A DNA stretch of 64,000 nucleotides from Bog-1198 sp963727045 (GCA_963727045.1 CAVSES010000001.1:372001-436000), one strand, 5' to 3'; shown: positions 25,343 through 35,070, counted from the stretch's first letter. The notes: a model not told the origin generated them from the letters alone. Program-made: numbers and translations.

Positions 25343-26707
25343 ATGTTCGACCGCCTCGCTTCCAGTCTCTCCTCCGCGCTCAAGTCGCTGTCGGGCCGCG
25401 GCCGCCTGACCGACGACAACATCGCCGACACCGTGCGCGAAGTGCGGCTCGCGCTGCTCGATGCAGACGTTGCGCTCGGCGTGGTCAAGACCTTCACCGA
25501 CGCGATCAAAGCGCGCGCCATCGGCGTCGAGGTCACAAAGAGCCTCACACCGGGGCAGGCGTTCATCAAGATCGTACATGAGGAACTGACGCGCCTCATG
25601 GGGGAGCCGAGCAGCGGCCTCAATCTGCGCGCCCAGCGCCCGGTGGTGGTGATGCTCGCCGGGCTGCAGGGAGCGGGCAAGACCACCAGCGCGGGCAAGC
25701 TCGCGCGCTGGCTGATCGAGAAGCAGCATAAAAAGGTGCTGATGGTCAGCACCGACGTCCATCGGCCGGCCGCGATTCTGCAGCTGCAAACTCTGGCCGC
25801 CCAGGTCGGCGCGGGCTTTGCCGCGGCGCATGCGAGCGAGGCGCCGCTGAGCATTGCGAAGCGCGCGCTCACCGAGGCGACGTTGCAGGCATACGACGTG
25901 CTGCTCCTCGACACCGCGGGCCGGCTGCATGTCGACGCCGAAATGATGGCGGAGGTGCAGGAACTCGAGGCTGCGCTCAAACCCCACGAACGCCTGTTCG
26001 TGGTCGACAGCATGGCGGGACAGGACGCGGTGAACGCGGCCAAGGCGTTCAACGATGCGTTGAGCCTGACCGGGGTGATCCTGACCAAGGCTGACGGCGA
26101 CGCCCGCGGCGGCGCCGCGCTGTCCGTCCGGCAGGTCACCGGTAAGCCCATCCTGTTCGTCGGCACGGGCGAGAAATCCGAGGCGCTGGAGCTGTTTCAG
26201 CCGGAACGCATCGCGTCGCGGATTCTCGGCATGGGCGATGTGTTGTCGCTGGTCGAGCAGGTTCAAGGGCAGGTCGATCAAGAGAAGGCCGAAAAGCTCG
26301 CGAAGAAGATTGCCAAGGGAAAAAGCTTCGATCTGGCGGATCTGCGCGACCAACTGAGCCAGCTGCAAAATATGGGCGGCATGGCGGCCCTGTTGGACAA
26401 ATTGCCGGCGCATCTTCAGGCCAATGCCGCGGCCGCCGCAGGATCGGTCAGTGCCCAGAACTTGAAGCGCCAGATGGGAATCATCGATTCCATGACTCCG
26501 CGGGAGCGGCGGCGCCCCGAATTGATCGACGGCTCCCGAAAACGGCGCATCGCGGCGGGCGCCGGGGTGCAGCTGCCCGAGGTCAACCGTCTCTTGAAGC
26601 AGTTCGACCAGATGCAAAAGACCATGAAGAAACTGGCCAAGGGCGGCATGCTGAAGAACATGATGCGCGGCATGGCGGGACGCCTGCCTCCCGGTTTCGG
26701 GCCTTAA
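25343..26707 (+). CDS. ffh: signal recognition particle protein Ffh
   Basis: 454 residues. Ffh binds signal sequences and the SRP RNA (gene found here at 53.2 kb) to target membrane proteins. N-domain, then the G-domain with GLQGAGKTTSAGKLARWL (about residues 106-123), DTAGRLH and TKADGDARGGAAL. The C-terminal M-domain is Met-rich (PRERRRPELIDGSRKRRIA, then LKNMMRG). It begins a line of ribosome-related genes: ffh, rpsP, rimM, trmD, rplS. Confidence 0.97.
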   Translation: MFDRLASSLSSALKSLSGRGRLTDDNIADTVREVRLALLDADVALGVVKTFTDAIKARAIGVEVTKSLTPGQAFIKIVHEELTRLMGEPSSGLNLRAQRPVVVMLAGLQGAGKTTSAGKLARWLIEKQHKKVLMVSTDVHRPAAILQLQTLAAQVGAGFAAAHASEAPLSIAKRALTEATLQAYDVLLLDTAGRLHVDAEMMAEVQELEAALKPHERLFVVDSMAGQDAVNAAKAFNDALSLTGVILTKADGDARGGAALSVRQVTGKPILFVGTGEKSEALELFQPERIASRILGMGDVLSLVEQVQGQVDQEKAEKLAKKIAKGKSFDLADLRDQLSQLQNMGGMAALLDKLPAHLQANAAAAAGSVSAQNLKRQMGIIDSMTPRERRRPELIDGSRKRRIAAGAGVQLPEVNRLLKQFDQMQKTMKKLAKGGMLKNMMRGMAGRLPPGFGP

Positions 26708-26738
26708 GTCGGCCAATCACAGCCGATTCAAGGAGTTG

Positions 26739-26768
26739 TTGCTCTAGCCCCCCCGATGTCATTACAAT
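26739..26768 (+). promoter_or_regulatory. candidate promoter of rpsP-rimM-trmD-rplS
   Basis: TTGCTC (26739-26744), an 18-base spacer and TACAAT (26763-26768) lie in the 92-base gap between ffh and rpsP. The predicted start near 26775 leaves about 25 bases before the rpsP ATG. Motif-based inference. Confidence 0.5.
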
Positions 26769-26799
26769 TAGCGGCTACGCTTTGCAAGGTGAATGAAAG

Positions 26800-27051
26800 A
26801 TGGTGACGATTCGTTTGACTCGACGCGGCGGCAAGAAGACCCCGTTCTATCACGTTGTGGTGACCGACAGCCGCAAGCGCCAGGGCGGCACCAGCCTCGA
26901 GAGCGTGGGGCTTTTCAATCCCGTTGCCCGCGGGGCGGAAGTCAAACTGAGGCTGAATGTTGCTCGGATCGAGCATTGGGTGAGCAAGGGCGCTCACATG
27001 TCGGACCGCGTCAAGTATCTGCTCACCAGCTTCCGCAAACAGGCCGCCTAA
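26800..27051 (+). CDS. rpsP: 30S ribosomal protein S16
   Basis: 83 residues. The N-terminus VTIRLTRRGGKKTPFYHVVV and the segment DSRKRQGGTSLESVGLFNPV are the S16 signature. First gene of the rpsP-rimM-trmD-rplS operon; rimM begins 23 bases downstream. Confidence 0.97.
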   Translation: MVTIRLTRRGGKKTPFYHVVVTDSRKRQGGTSLESVGLFNPVARGAEVKLRLNVARIEHWVSKGAHMSDRVKYLLTSFRKQAA

Positions 27052-27074
27052 AGGACGGTCGAGAGGGAGCCGCG

Positions 27075-27599
27075 ATGAGCGAGGATTCATCGGCGCTCAT
27101 CCAGCTTGGAATCGTGGGAGCGCCGTTTGGCGTACGTGGCTGGATCAAGCTGCGTTCGCACACCGACCCTCCGGAACGACTTCTCGATCATCGACATCTG
27201 CGCATCGGCCAGGGGGACGCCTGGCAGAGCTATCGCATCGAAGCGAGCGGCCGCAGCGGCGGCGCACTCACGGTGAAATTGGCGGGCGTCGGCGATCGAG
27301 ACCAGGCGCAGGCGTTGCGCGGAGCTCAAGTGTGCGTGCCGCGCAAGGAGCTGCCGCAGCGCGATGACAAGGATTTTTACCGGGCCGACTTGATAGGCTG
27401 CGACGTGGTGAATCTCGAGGGGGTCGGCCTCGGGGTCGTGCGGCATTTTCTCGAGACGCCGGCGCAGGTTTTGATGGTGGTTCGGGGTGCGCAGGAGTTT
27501 TGGATACCTGCCGTACCGCAGCATTTGCGGCGCGTGGATTTGCAGGCGCGCCGGGTCGTGGTGGACTGGACCGCGGACGGCCCGGGCGCGAGCAGCTAG
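27075..27599 (+). CDS. rimM: ribosome maturation factor RimM
   Basis: 174 residues from ATG 27075, chosen because GGGAG precedes it and because LGIVGAPFGVRGWIKL is the conserved N-terminus; the open frame further upstream only overlaps rpsP. RimM binds S19 and helps mature the 30S head. The N-terminal barrel is followed by a PRC-barrel domain with FYRADLIGCDV and WIPAVPQHLRRVDL. Confidence 0.95.
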   Translation: MSEDSSALIQLGIVGAPFGVRGWIKLRSHTDPPERLLDHRHLRIGQGDAWQSYRIEASGRSGGALTVKLAGVGDRDQAQALRGAQVCVPRKELPQRDDKDFYRADLIGCDVVNLEGVGLGVVRHFLETPAQVLMVVRGAQEFWIPAVPQHLRRVDLQARRVVVDWTADGPGASS

Positions 27600-27624
27600 G
27601 CGGCCGCGGCCGGGCGCCTAGCAC

Positions 27625-28404
27625 GTGAAGCGCATGCGTATTGCGGTAGTGACGTTGTTTCCGGCGATGATCCGCGAGGCGTTGGCCCACGGTGTGGTCG
27701 GCCGGGCGGTGCAGAGAGGGTCGCTCGAGGTCATTTGCTTCGACCCGCGCGACTACACGACGGACGTGCACCGAACGGTCGATGACCGTCCCTACGGCGG
27801 CGGCCCTGGCATGGTGCTGAAAGTCGAGCCGCTGCGCGATGCCTTGCGTGGCGCGACGGGGGCGTTGCCGCAGGGCAGCCGGCGGGTGTATTTGGGTGCT
27901 GACGGGCTCAAGTTCGAGCAGCGCATGGCGCGCGAGGCGCGCGACGGGGCGGGTTTGGTGCTGGTGGCGGGACGCTACGAGGGTGTCGATGAGCGCTTCA
28001 TCGAGCGCGAGATCGACGAGCAGTGGTCGATCGGCGACTACGTGCTCTCGGGCGGCGAACTGCCGGCGCTGGTGGTGATCGATGCGATTGCGCGGCTGAT
28101 GCCGGGAACGCTCGGCTGCGCGGAATCGGCGGTGCAGGAATCGTTCAGCGACGGATTGGTGGACTGGCCGCATTACACCCGGCCTCCGCAGATCGACGGA
28201 CAAGTGGTGCCCGCGGTGCTGATGTCGGGCGATCACACGGCGATCCGGCGGTGGCGGCTGCAGCAGGCGCTGGGGCGAACCTGGCTGCGGCGGCCGGAAC
28301 TGCTCGAGCGCCGCGGAATGAGTGATGAAGAGCGGGCATTATTGGAAGAATTCAAGATCGAACGCGCAAGCGGCGCGGGACGAATCGAAGACAGTCAACG
28401 GTGA
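27625..28404 (+). CDS. trmD: tRNA (guanine-N1-)-methyltransferase TrmD
   Basis: 259 residues from GTG 27625; ATG 27634 gives the more usual N-terminus MRIAVVTLFPAM. TrmD makes m1G37 in tRNAs and prevents +1 frameshifting. Trefoil-knot SAM-binding motifs GRYEGVDERFIE and IGDYVLSGGELPALVVIDA are present, with RPYGGGPGMV near residue 55. The stop overlaps a GTG upstream of rplS. Confidence 0.97.
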   Translation: MKRMRIAVVTLFPAMIREALAHGVVGRAVQRGSLEVICFDPRDYTTDVHRTVDDRPYGGGPGMVLKVEPLRDALRGATGALPQGSRRVYLGADGLKFEQRMAREARDGAGLVLVAGRYEGVDERFIEREIDEQWSIGDYVLSGGELPALVVIDAIARLMPGTLGCAESAVQESFSDGLVDWPHYTRPPQIDGQVVPAVLMSGDHTAIRRWRLQQALGRTWLRRPELLERRGMSDEERALLEEFKIERASGAGRIEDSQR

Positions 28405-28415
28405 GGGCGATAACT

Positions 28416-28760
28416 ATGAACAAGATCATCCAAGAATTGAATGGCGAACGTTCGGCGCGCAAGCTTCCGGACTTCAATCCCGGCGATACCGTCGTCGTAC
28501 AGGTCAAAGTGGTGGAGGGTGATCGCGAGCGGGTTCAGGCCTACGAGGGCGTGGTTATCGCCAAGAAGAATCGCGGTCTCAATTCCTCGTTCACGGTGCG
28601 CAAGATTTCGCACGGCGAGGGAGTGGAGCGCGTGTTCCAAACCCACAGCCCGTCGATCGCCGAGGTGAGCGTGAAGCGGCGCGGCGCGGTCAGGCGCGCC
28701 AAGCTTTACTACCTGCGCGATTTGTCCGGCAAAGCCGCGCGCATCGACGAGAAGATCTGA
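28416..28760 (+). CDS. rplS: 50S ribosomal protein L19
   Basis: 114 residues from ATG 28416, with GAGG upstream. The earlier in-frame GTG at 28401 is unlikely, because MNKIIQELNGE is the conserved start. FNPGDTVVVQVKVVEG and the basic C-terminus VKRRGAVRRAKLYYLRD identify L19, which lies at the 30S-50S interface. Confidence 0.97.
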   Translation: MNKIIQELNGERSARKLPDFNPGDTVVVQVKVVEGDRERVQAYEGVVIAKKNRGLNSSFTVRKISHGEGVERVFQTHSPSIAEVSVKRRGAVRRAKLYYLRDLSGKAARIDEKI

Positions 28761-28804
28761 AGCCGGCGGAATTCTTGATCAGAGCGGCGGACGGGAGTCT
28801 TTGA

Positions 28805-30682
28805 ATGAGTGTCGGACCCGCTCGGATGGGGTTTTTCAGATTGGTCTGGCGAATTCTCGACGGGATTCGCAGGACCCTGCATCTCATCCTGCTGCTGGTG
28901 ATCTTCGGCTTCGTTCTCGCCGCCCTGCACACCTCCATCCCGATCGTGCCGCACACGGCGGCGCTGGTGATTTCCCCCGAGGGCGCGCTCGTCGAGCAGT
29001 TCTCGAGCGATCCGGTGCGCCGCGCCTTCGGGCAAGCCTCCGGCGGTCCGGCGCCAGAAACGCTGTTGCGCGACGTGACCGACGCCATCGCGGCCGCCAA
29101 GGCCGACCCGCGCATCAAGCTGATCGTGCTCGATCTTGGCTCACTGGATACGTCGGGCTTGTCCAAGCTGCAGGAAATCGGCGCGGCTCTCCGTGAATTT
29201 CGAGCCTCGGGCAAGCGTGTGGTCGCGGCGGCCGACTCGCTCGACCAAACCCAATACTATCTGGCGGCGCAGGCCGGCGAGGTCTACCTCGACCCGATGG
29301 GGCTGGTCTATCTCGACGGATTCAGCTACTACCGGATGTTCTTGAAGGACGCCATCGACAAGCTCGCAATCGACGTCAACGTGTTTCGCGCCGGTACATT
29401 CAAGAGTTTCACCGACCAATTCTCCCGCAGCGACATGTCCCCGAGCGAGCGCGAGGAGAGTTCGGTGTGGCTGGAGGCGTTGTGGAACGCCTACCAACAG
29501 GATGTCACGCGGGCGCGCTCCCTGCCGCCGGGCGCGCTCAACGAGTTCGTGGCCGACGAACCGGCAGCGCTCGCCGCCGTGAATGGGGACGCGGCCAAAC
29601 TGGCGCTGCAGCGGGGCCTGGTCACGGCGCTGAAGAGCCGCCGGCAGATGGCCGACGAGTTGAAGGTGCTGGTGGGCGAGGACGAGGACACGCATTCGTT
29701 CAACTCCATCGGGATGAACCAGTATCTCGCCTCCGTGCGCTCCAAGCGCGTCTTGAAATCCAAATCGGACTCCAAAGTCGGCATCGTGGTGGCATCGGGC
29801 GACATCCTCGGCGGCCACCAACCGCCGGGCACGATCGGCGGCGAGAGCACGGCCGATCTTTTGCGGCAGGCGCGCTACGACAAGGGCGTCAAAGCGGTGG
29901 TGTTGCGGGTGGATAGTCCGGGCGGCAGCATGTTCGCATCGGAGCAAATCCTGCGCGAGGTTCAGACGTTGCGCGGTGCCGGCAAGCCGGTGGTGGTGTC
30001 CATGAGCACATACGCCGCGTCGGGCGGATACTACATTTCGAGCGGGGCAAACCAAATATTCGCCAGCCCGACGACCTTGACGGGATCGATCGGCGTCTTT
30101 TCCGTCATCCCGACCTTCCAGCGTACCTTGGAAAAATTCGGGGTGAAGGTCGACGGCATCGGCACCACTCCGCTCGCCGGGGACATGCGCCTCGACCGGC
30201 CGCTCACGCCGGCTACCCGCCGCATACTTCAAAGTTCGGTGGATCACGCGTATTCGGAATTCCTGCGCCGCGTGGGTGACGGCCGGAAGAAGTCGGTCGA
30301 GGACGTGGACAAGATTGCGCAGGGCCGGGTATGGGCGGGGATCGATGCGCAGCGCATCGGATTGGTGGATCATTTGGGCGGCCTCAAGGATGCCACCGAC
30401 GCAGCGGCGAAACTCGCCGAGCTAAGCTCCGATTACGAAGTCGATTACATCGAGCCCGAGTTGACCCTGCGGGAGCAGTTGCTGCTGCAGCTGCGATCCG
30501 AGACGCGCGTACTGGGACAGCTTGCCGGAATCATCGCGCCGCGCACCGACGTCGAGCGGGCGCTCGACCCCGTACTCGAGCAGGCGCGCCTCATCGCCCG
30601 GCTGAATGACCCCCGGGGGTTATACACCTACTGCTGGTGCCGCGAGCCGCGCACGACCTTCAAGGGACTGGGCGGCCGCTGA
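28805..30682 (+). CDS. sppA: signal peptide peptidase SppA, 67K type
   Basis: 625 residues with GGGAG before the ATG. SppA is an inner-membrane serine protease that degrades cleaved signal peptides, with its catalytic domains on the periplasmic side. An N-terminal anchor (about 24-44, LHLILLLVIFGFVLAAL) is followed by two S49 domains, as in the long E. coli-type enzyme. The general-base Lys lies in the first half (VFRAGTFKSFTDQFSR). The nucleophile Ser is in the second half (STYAASGGYYIS), after VVLRVDSPGGSMFASE. Confidence 0.95.
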   Translation: MSVGPARMGFFRLVWRILDGIRRTLHLILLLVIFGFVLAALHTSIPIVPHTAALVISPEGALVEQFSSDPVRRAFGQASGGPAPETLLRDVTDAIAAAKADPRIKLIVLDLGSLDTSGLSKLQEIGAALREFRASGKRVVAAADSLDQTQYYLAAQAGEVYLDPMGLVYLDGFSYYRMFLKDAIDKLAIDVNVFRAGTFKSFTDQFSRSDMSPSEREESSVWLEALWNAYQQDVTRARSLPPGALNEFVADEPAALAAVNGDAAKLALQRGLVTALKSRRQMADELKVLVGEDEDTHSFNSIGMNQYLASVRSKRVLKSKSDSKVGIVVASGDILGGHQPPGTIGGESTADLLRQARYDKGVKAVVLRVDSPGGSMFASEQILREVQTLRGAGKPVVVSMSTYAASGGYYISSGANQIFASPTTLTGSIGVFSVIPTFQRTLEKFGVKVDGIGTTPLAGDMRLDRPLTPATRRILQSSVDHAYSEFLRRVGDGRKKSVEDVDKIAQGRVWAGIDAQRIGLVDHLGGLKDATDAAAKLAELSSDYEVDYIEPELTLREQLLLQLRSETRVLGQLAGIIAPRTDVERALDPVLEQARLIARLNDPRGLYTYCWCREPRTTFKGLGGR

Positions 30683-30688
30683 GGGTGC

Positions 30689-31720
30689 TCAGAGGCTGGA
30701 CCAATCCAGGGTGATCTTGCCGGATTTGCCTGAATTCATGATCTCAAAGCCTTCGCGATAATCGTTGATCCCCAGGCGATGCGTGATGACCGGGCGCACA
30801 TCGAGCCCGCTTTGCAGCATGCTCGACATCTTGTACCAGGTCTCGAACATCTCGCGTCCGTAGATGCCCTTGATCACCAAGCCCTTGAAAATCACCTGGT
30901 TCCAGTCGATTGCCGTTTCGCCCGGCGGGATGCCGAGCATGGAAATACTGCCGCCATGGTTCATGGTGCGCAACATTTCACGCAGCGCACCGGCGTTGCC
31001 GGACATTTCAAAGCCGACGTCGAAACCTTCCTCCATGCCGAGCGCCTGCATGGCGTCATCGAGAGACTCCCGCGAAACGTTCAGGGCCTTCGACGCGCCC
31101 ATCTTGGCGGCCAGCCCCAGCCGATAGTCGTTCACGTCCGTGATGACGATGTGGCGCGCGCCGCAATGTCTTGCAATCGCCACGGCCATGATGCCGATCG
31201 GCCCCGCGCCCGTGATGAGCACGTCCTCGCCCACGACGCTGAATGCCAGCGCGGTATGGGTGGCATTGCCGAAGGGATCGAGAATGGATGCAATTTCGTC
31301 GTCGATGGCCGCCGGCAGCTTGAACACGTTGGTTGCCGGAATGGCCAGGTATTCGGCAAAGGAGCCCGGACGGTTGACGCCGACGCCGGAGGTGTTGCGG
31401 CACAAATGCCGCCGGCCTGCGCGGCAATTGCGGCAGTGTCCGCAGGTGATGTGGCCTTCGCCGGACACGCGATCCCCGGTGTTGAAACCGCGCACTTCGC
31501 TGCCCATTTCGACGATTTCACCGGAATATTCATGGCCGACGGCCATCGGCACCGGGACGGTTTTCTGCGCCCACGCATCCCAGTTGTAGATGTGCATGTC
31601 GGTGCCGCAAATTGCCGAGCGATGCACCTTGATGAGCACGTCATTGTGGCCGATCTTGGGTTCGGGGACGTCCTCAAGCCAGATGCCGGGTTCCGCACGT
31701 GCCTTGACGAGTGCTTTCAT
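30689..31720 (-). CDS. tdh: L-threonine 3-dehydrogenase
   Basis: 343 residues from ATG 31720; the frame is open much further upstream but only by reading the kbl gene out of frame. Zinc- and NAD-dependent enzyme oxidising threonine to 2-amino-3-ketobutyrate. Catalytic zinc ligands lie in AICGTDMHIYNWD and GHEYSGEIVE. The structural zinc Cys cluster is GHCRNCRAGRRHLC, and the NAD fold is GAGPIGIMA. It lies 17 bases after kbl and forms the kbl-tdh operon that turns threonine into glycine and acetyl-CoA. Confidence 0.96.
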   Translation of the reverse strand: MKALVKARAEPGIWLEDVPEPKIGHNDVLIKVHRSAICGTDMHIYNWDAWAQKTVPVPMAVGHEYSGEIVEMGSEVRGFNTGDRVSGEGHITCGHCRNCRAGRRHLCRNTSGVGVNRPGSFAEYLAIPATNVFKLPAAIDDEIASILDPFGNATHTALAFSVVGEDVLITGAGPIGIMAVAIARHCGARHIVITDVNDYRLGLAAKMGASKALNVSRESLDDAMQALGMEEGFDVGFEMSGNAGALREMLRTMNHGGSISMLGIPPGETAIDWNQVIFKGLVIKGIYGREMFETWYKMSSMLQSGLDVRPVITHRLGINDYREGFEIMNSGKSGKITLDWSSL

Positions 31721-31737
31721 GTACGCCCCTTGGACCT

Positions 31738-32946
31738 TCAGTGAACGACGCCGAGATCGCGCCCGGCGCGAAGGAACGCCTCCATGACCCGATCGAGCTG
31801 TTCGCGCGTATGCGCGGCGCTCATCTGGGTGCGAATGCGCGCCTTTCCATGGGGAACGACCGGGAAGGCGAATGCCACGACGTAGACCCCCTGGGCCTGG
31901 ACGCGCTCCGCCAGGTCGACCGCCAAGGGCGCATCGCCCAGCATGATCGGAATGATGGGATGCTCGCCCGGGATCAAATCGAATCCCAGGCTCTGCATCC
32001 CGTCCCGGAAGTAACGTGCATTCGCATGCAGCCGCTCGCGCAGGTCCGTCGAACTCTCCAGCAGGTCGAGCACCTGCAGGGTGGCTGCGGCGACCGGCGG
32101 CGCTATGCTGTTGGAAAACAGATACGGCCGGGACCGCTGGCGCAGCCAGCCGACTATCTCCCTGCGCGCAGCCACAAACCCGCCGCTGGCTCCCCCCAAT
32201 GCCTTGCCGAGCGTTCCGGTCAGCATGTCGATGCGGCCGATGACGCCGCGCAGCTCGTGCGAACCGCGGCCGCGCGCACCCAAGAATCCGGTGGCGTGCG
32301 AGTCGTCCACCATGACGAGCGCGCCGTAGCGGTCGGCCAAGTCGCAGATTTCCTTCAGCCGCGCGATCGAACCGTCCATGGAGAACACGCCGTCCGTGGC
32401 GATCATGCGGACGCGCGAGTCCTGCGAGTCCTTCAACGCCTGCTCGAGCTCGTTCAGGTCGTTGTTGGCGTAGCGCAGCCGCCGCGCCTTGCAAAGACGA
32501 ATGCCGTCGATGATGCTGGCGTGGTTCAACGCATCGCTGATCACCGCGTCCTCGGCGTCGAGCAGCGTCTCGAACAAGCCGCCGTTCGCATCGAAGCAGG
32601 AAGAATACAGAATCGCGTCTTCCATCGAGAGGTACGCGCTCAACCGCTCCTCGAGTTCGCGATGCACGCTCTGTGTTCCGCAGATGAAGCGCACCGAGGC
32701 CATGCCGTAGCCGTAACGCGCAAGCGCATCGCGCGCGGCGGCCACCACCGCAGGGTGGTTGGCGAGGCCGAGGTAATTGTTGGCGCAAAGATTGATCATT
32801 TCGCGCCCGTCGGCAAGCCGCACCACGGGGCCCTGCGCCGAACCCAAGACCCGCTCGCGCTTCAGCAATCCCGCCGCATCGAGGGCCGCGGTATCGCGCG
32901 ACAGCCGCTCCCGAAATTCCTTCAGCACGGGGACCTTGAGTGGCAA
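31738..32946 (-). CDS. kbl: glycine C-acetyltransferase (2-amino-3-ketobutyrate CoA ligase)
   Basis: 402 residues. PLP enzyme cleaving 2-amino-3-ketobutyrate with CoA to glycine and acetyl-CoA, the step after Tdh. The PLP lysine lies in TGTLGKALGGASGG. MVDDSHATGFLG and CANNYLGLANHPAV are alpha-oxoamine synthase motifs. It is first in the kbl-tdh pair and divergent from hslR. Confidence 0.96.
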   Translation of the reverse strand: MPLKVPVLKEFRERLSRDTAALDAAGLLKRERVLGSAQGPVVRLADGREMINLCANNYLGLANHPAVVAAARDALARYGYGMASVRFICGTQSVHRELEERLSAYLSMEDAILYSSCFDANGGLFETLLDAEDAVISDALNHASIIDGIRLCKARRLRYANNDLNELEQALKDSQDSRVRMIATDGVFSMDGSIARLKEICDLADRYGALVMVDDSHATGFLGARGRGSHELRGVIGRIDMLTGTLGKALGGASGGFVAARREIVGWLRQRSRPYLFSNSIAPPVAAATLQVLDLLESSTDLRERLHANARYFRDGMQSLGFDLIPGEHPIIPIMLGDAPLAVDLAERVQAQGVYVVAFAFPVVPHGKARIRTQMSAAHTREQLDRVMEAFLRAGRDLGVVH

Positions 32947-33010
32947 GTCGGGCCTTTCATGCGGGTATTATAACGGCTTCGCGCGGACGTGCGGTTGTGG
33001 AATCTTTTGG

Positions 33011-33412
33011 ATGGCTGCCGACGATAAAACCGACAATCATCGTCTTGACAAGTGGCTCTGGCACGCCCGCTTCTACAAGACGCGGAGCCTTGCGACGGCG
33101 GCAATCAGCGGCGGAAAAGTGCATTTGAATGCAGAACGGGTCAAGCCCGCACACCGCGTGCGCGTCGGCGACCGCCTGAGCGTGTCGCTGCAGGGAATCG
33201 TGGCCGAGTTCGAGATACGGGGGCTGCCGCTTCGGCGCGGTCCCGCCGCCGAGGCACAAGCCCAATTTCTCGAGACTCCCGCGAGCGCCGAGCGTCGTGC
33301 ACGATTGCGGGAGCAGCAGCGCCTGGCGCAGGCATCGCGGCCGCGGCCCGACGCACGCCCCGACAAGCGGGATCGGCGCCGGCTGATGCGCCTGCAGCGG
33401 GATCAAACTTGA
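33011..33412 (+). CDS. hslR: HslR-like S4-domain RNA-binding protein
   Basis: 133 residues from ATG 33011; the open frame upstream is antisense to kbl and not conserved. The N-terminal S4 domain reads RLDKWLWHARFYKTRSLA followed by SGGKVHLNAERVKPAHRV, as in Hsp15, which binds free 50S subunits carrying nascent chains after heat shock. The C-terminal 50 residues are Arg/Ala-rich and basic. The start is 64 bases from the divergent kbl. Confidence 0.92.
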   Translation: MAADDKTDNHRLDKWLWHARFYKTRSLATAAISGGKVHLNAERVKPAHRVRVGDRLSVSLQGIVAEFEIRGLPLRRGPAAEAQAQFLETPASAERRARLREQQRLAQASRPRPDARPDKRDRRRLMRLQRDQT

Positions 33413-33465
33413 CCGCCCGGAAGGCGATCTGGACAGCGAGTCGGGCGCGCGTCTTAGAATAGCCG

Positions 33466-35070
33466 ATGCTGCCCACGATCGAAGTTCTCATTCTGCTTCT
33501 GGCGGTGATCGCGGCGATTTCGCTGGTTGCCGCGAGGCTCGAGCTGCCTCCCGCCATTCTGCTGGTCATCGCCGGCGTCGCGCTTGCGCTCATTCCGGGT
33601 CTGCCCACGGTAAGGCTCGCGCCGGATTTCGTGCTGTTGTTCGTCCTGCCGCCGGTCATCTACTCATCCGCGGTCGCGATGGATTGGCGGGAGTTCCGGT
33701 TCAATTTGCGGCCGATTTCGCTGCTGGCGGTGGGCTGCGTTGCGTTCACGACGACGGCCACCGCCGCCGCCGCCCATTGGGTTTTGGGCCTGCCATGGCC
33801 GGAAGGGTTCGTTCTCGGCGCCATCGTCTCCCCGCCCGACGCAGTGGCGCCGTTGTCCCTGGCGCGCCGAATGCGCATTCCGCGGCGCATACTCGTCATC
33901 CTGGAGGGGGAGGGACTGGCCAACGACGCGACAGCCCTGGTTCTGTACCGCTTCGCCGTCGGAGCTGTCAGTGCGGGTGTGTTCTCGTTCGACAAGGCGC
34001 TCGCCGCGTTCGCCGCGATCACGGTCGGCGAGATACTCTGGGGTCTCGCGGTCGGATGGCTATTTCTGCGCCTGCGCCGCTGGGTGCGCGACAGCAGCAT
34101 CGAAATCATGCTGTCGGTGCTCACCCCGTTCATGGCCTATTGGCCGCCTCAGCACCTGGGCGGCTCGGGGGTCCTCGCCACGGTCACGGCCGGACTCTAT
34201 ATCAGCTGGAACGGACTGCGCTTGATCAGCGCAGCGACCCGGCTGCAGGGGATCTTCTTCTGGCAATTCGTGATCTACTTGATCGAGGGCATGGTGTTCC
34301 TGGTGACCGGCCTGCAGGCACGCGCGCTGCTCGCCGAATCGAGTTCCTACTCGACTTTCGAGCTGGCGATTTCCGCGGCCGTCGTATGCGCCGTCGTCAT
34401 CGTCGCGCGCTTCATCTGGATGTATCCGGCGACCTATGTTCCCCGCTGGATTTCTCCTCGATTGGCCCGGCGGGATCCCTCCCCGCCATGGCAGTGGCCG
34501 TTTGCTCTCGCATTCACCGGAATCCGCGGCATCGTTTCGCTGGCCGCGGCCCTGGCCATACCGTTGGAGACGGAGCGGGGGCAGGCGTTCCCCCATCGCG
34601 ACCTGATTTTGGTCCTGACCTTTGCGGTCATTCTCGTCACGCTGGTCGGCCAGGGGCTGCTGTTGCCGGCCGTCATCCGCGCGCTGGGTCTCGCCAATGC
34701 GGGCCGTCAGGAACACGCGGCCGAGAGGAGGCAGGAATTTGCAGCGCGGCGCACCGCGATCGAGGCTGCTCAGCAGCGGCTCGAGGCATTGTGCAAGGAG
34801 CGCCACCTGCCCGCGGAAATCGTGGGGCCGCTGCGGGCGCGTCTCGCGGACCGGCTGCGATACATCGACAATGAGACCGCCGGCGATGCGCATCACAAGC
34901 AGCTCATGGTGCAGAACGACGAGGTCGAACTGCTGCTGCTCGCCGCGGAGCGGGACGCGATCAACGAGCTTTATCGCAACGGCAAGCTCAAAGGCGAGCC
35001 CCGGCGCCGCATCGAGCGGGCGCTCGACCTGCGGGATGCGCATATCGACGGGTTGAAGGACGAGCAATGA
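33466..35070 (+). CDS. Na+/H+ antiporter, CPA1 family
   Basis: 534 residues. About 12 membrane segments over residues 1-410 are followed by a charged cytoplasmic tail (about 420-534) with helical, Arg/Glu-rich sequence. The core contains GAIVSPPDAVAPLSLARR and EGEGLANDATALVLYRFA, the CPA1 substrate-site motifs with the Asn-Asp pair. FTGIRGIVSLAAALAIP is also conserved. Likely exchanges Na+ (or K+) for H+ in pH or salt homeostasis. Monocistronic. Confidence 0.92.
   Translation: MLPTIEVLILLLAVIAAISLVAARLELPPAILLVIAGVALALIPGLPTVRLAPDFVLLFVLPPVIYSSAVAMDWREFRFNLRPISLLAVGCVAFTTTATAAAAHWVLGLPWPEGFVLGAIVSPPDAVAPLSLARRMRIPRRILVILEGEGLANDATALVLYRFAVGAVSAGVFSFDKALAAFAAITVGEILWGLAVGWLFLRLRRWVRDSSIEIMLSVLTPFMAYWPPQHLGGSGVLATVTAGLYISWNGLRLISAATRLQGIFFWQFVIYLIEGMVFLVTGLQARALLAESSSYSTFELAISAAVVCAVVIVARFIWMYPATYVPRWISPRLARRDPSPPWQWPFALAFTGIRGIVSLAAALAIPLETERGQAFPHRDLILVLTFAVILVTLVGQGLLLPAVIRALGLANAGRQEHAAERRQEFAARRTAIEAAQQRLEALCKERHLPAEIVGPLRARLADRLRYIDNETAGDAHHKQLMVQNDEVELLLLAAERDAINELYRNGKLKGEPRRRIERALDLRDAHIDGLKDEQ

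Noticed and set aside
30689..32788. 699-residue ORF suggesting a fusion upstream of tdh
   Set aside because: Residues before the Tdh start at 31720 are kbl read in another frame; kbl and tdh are separate genes.
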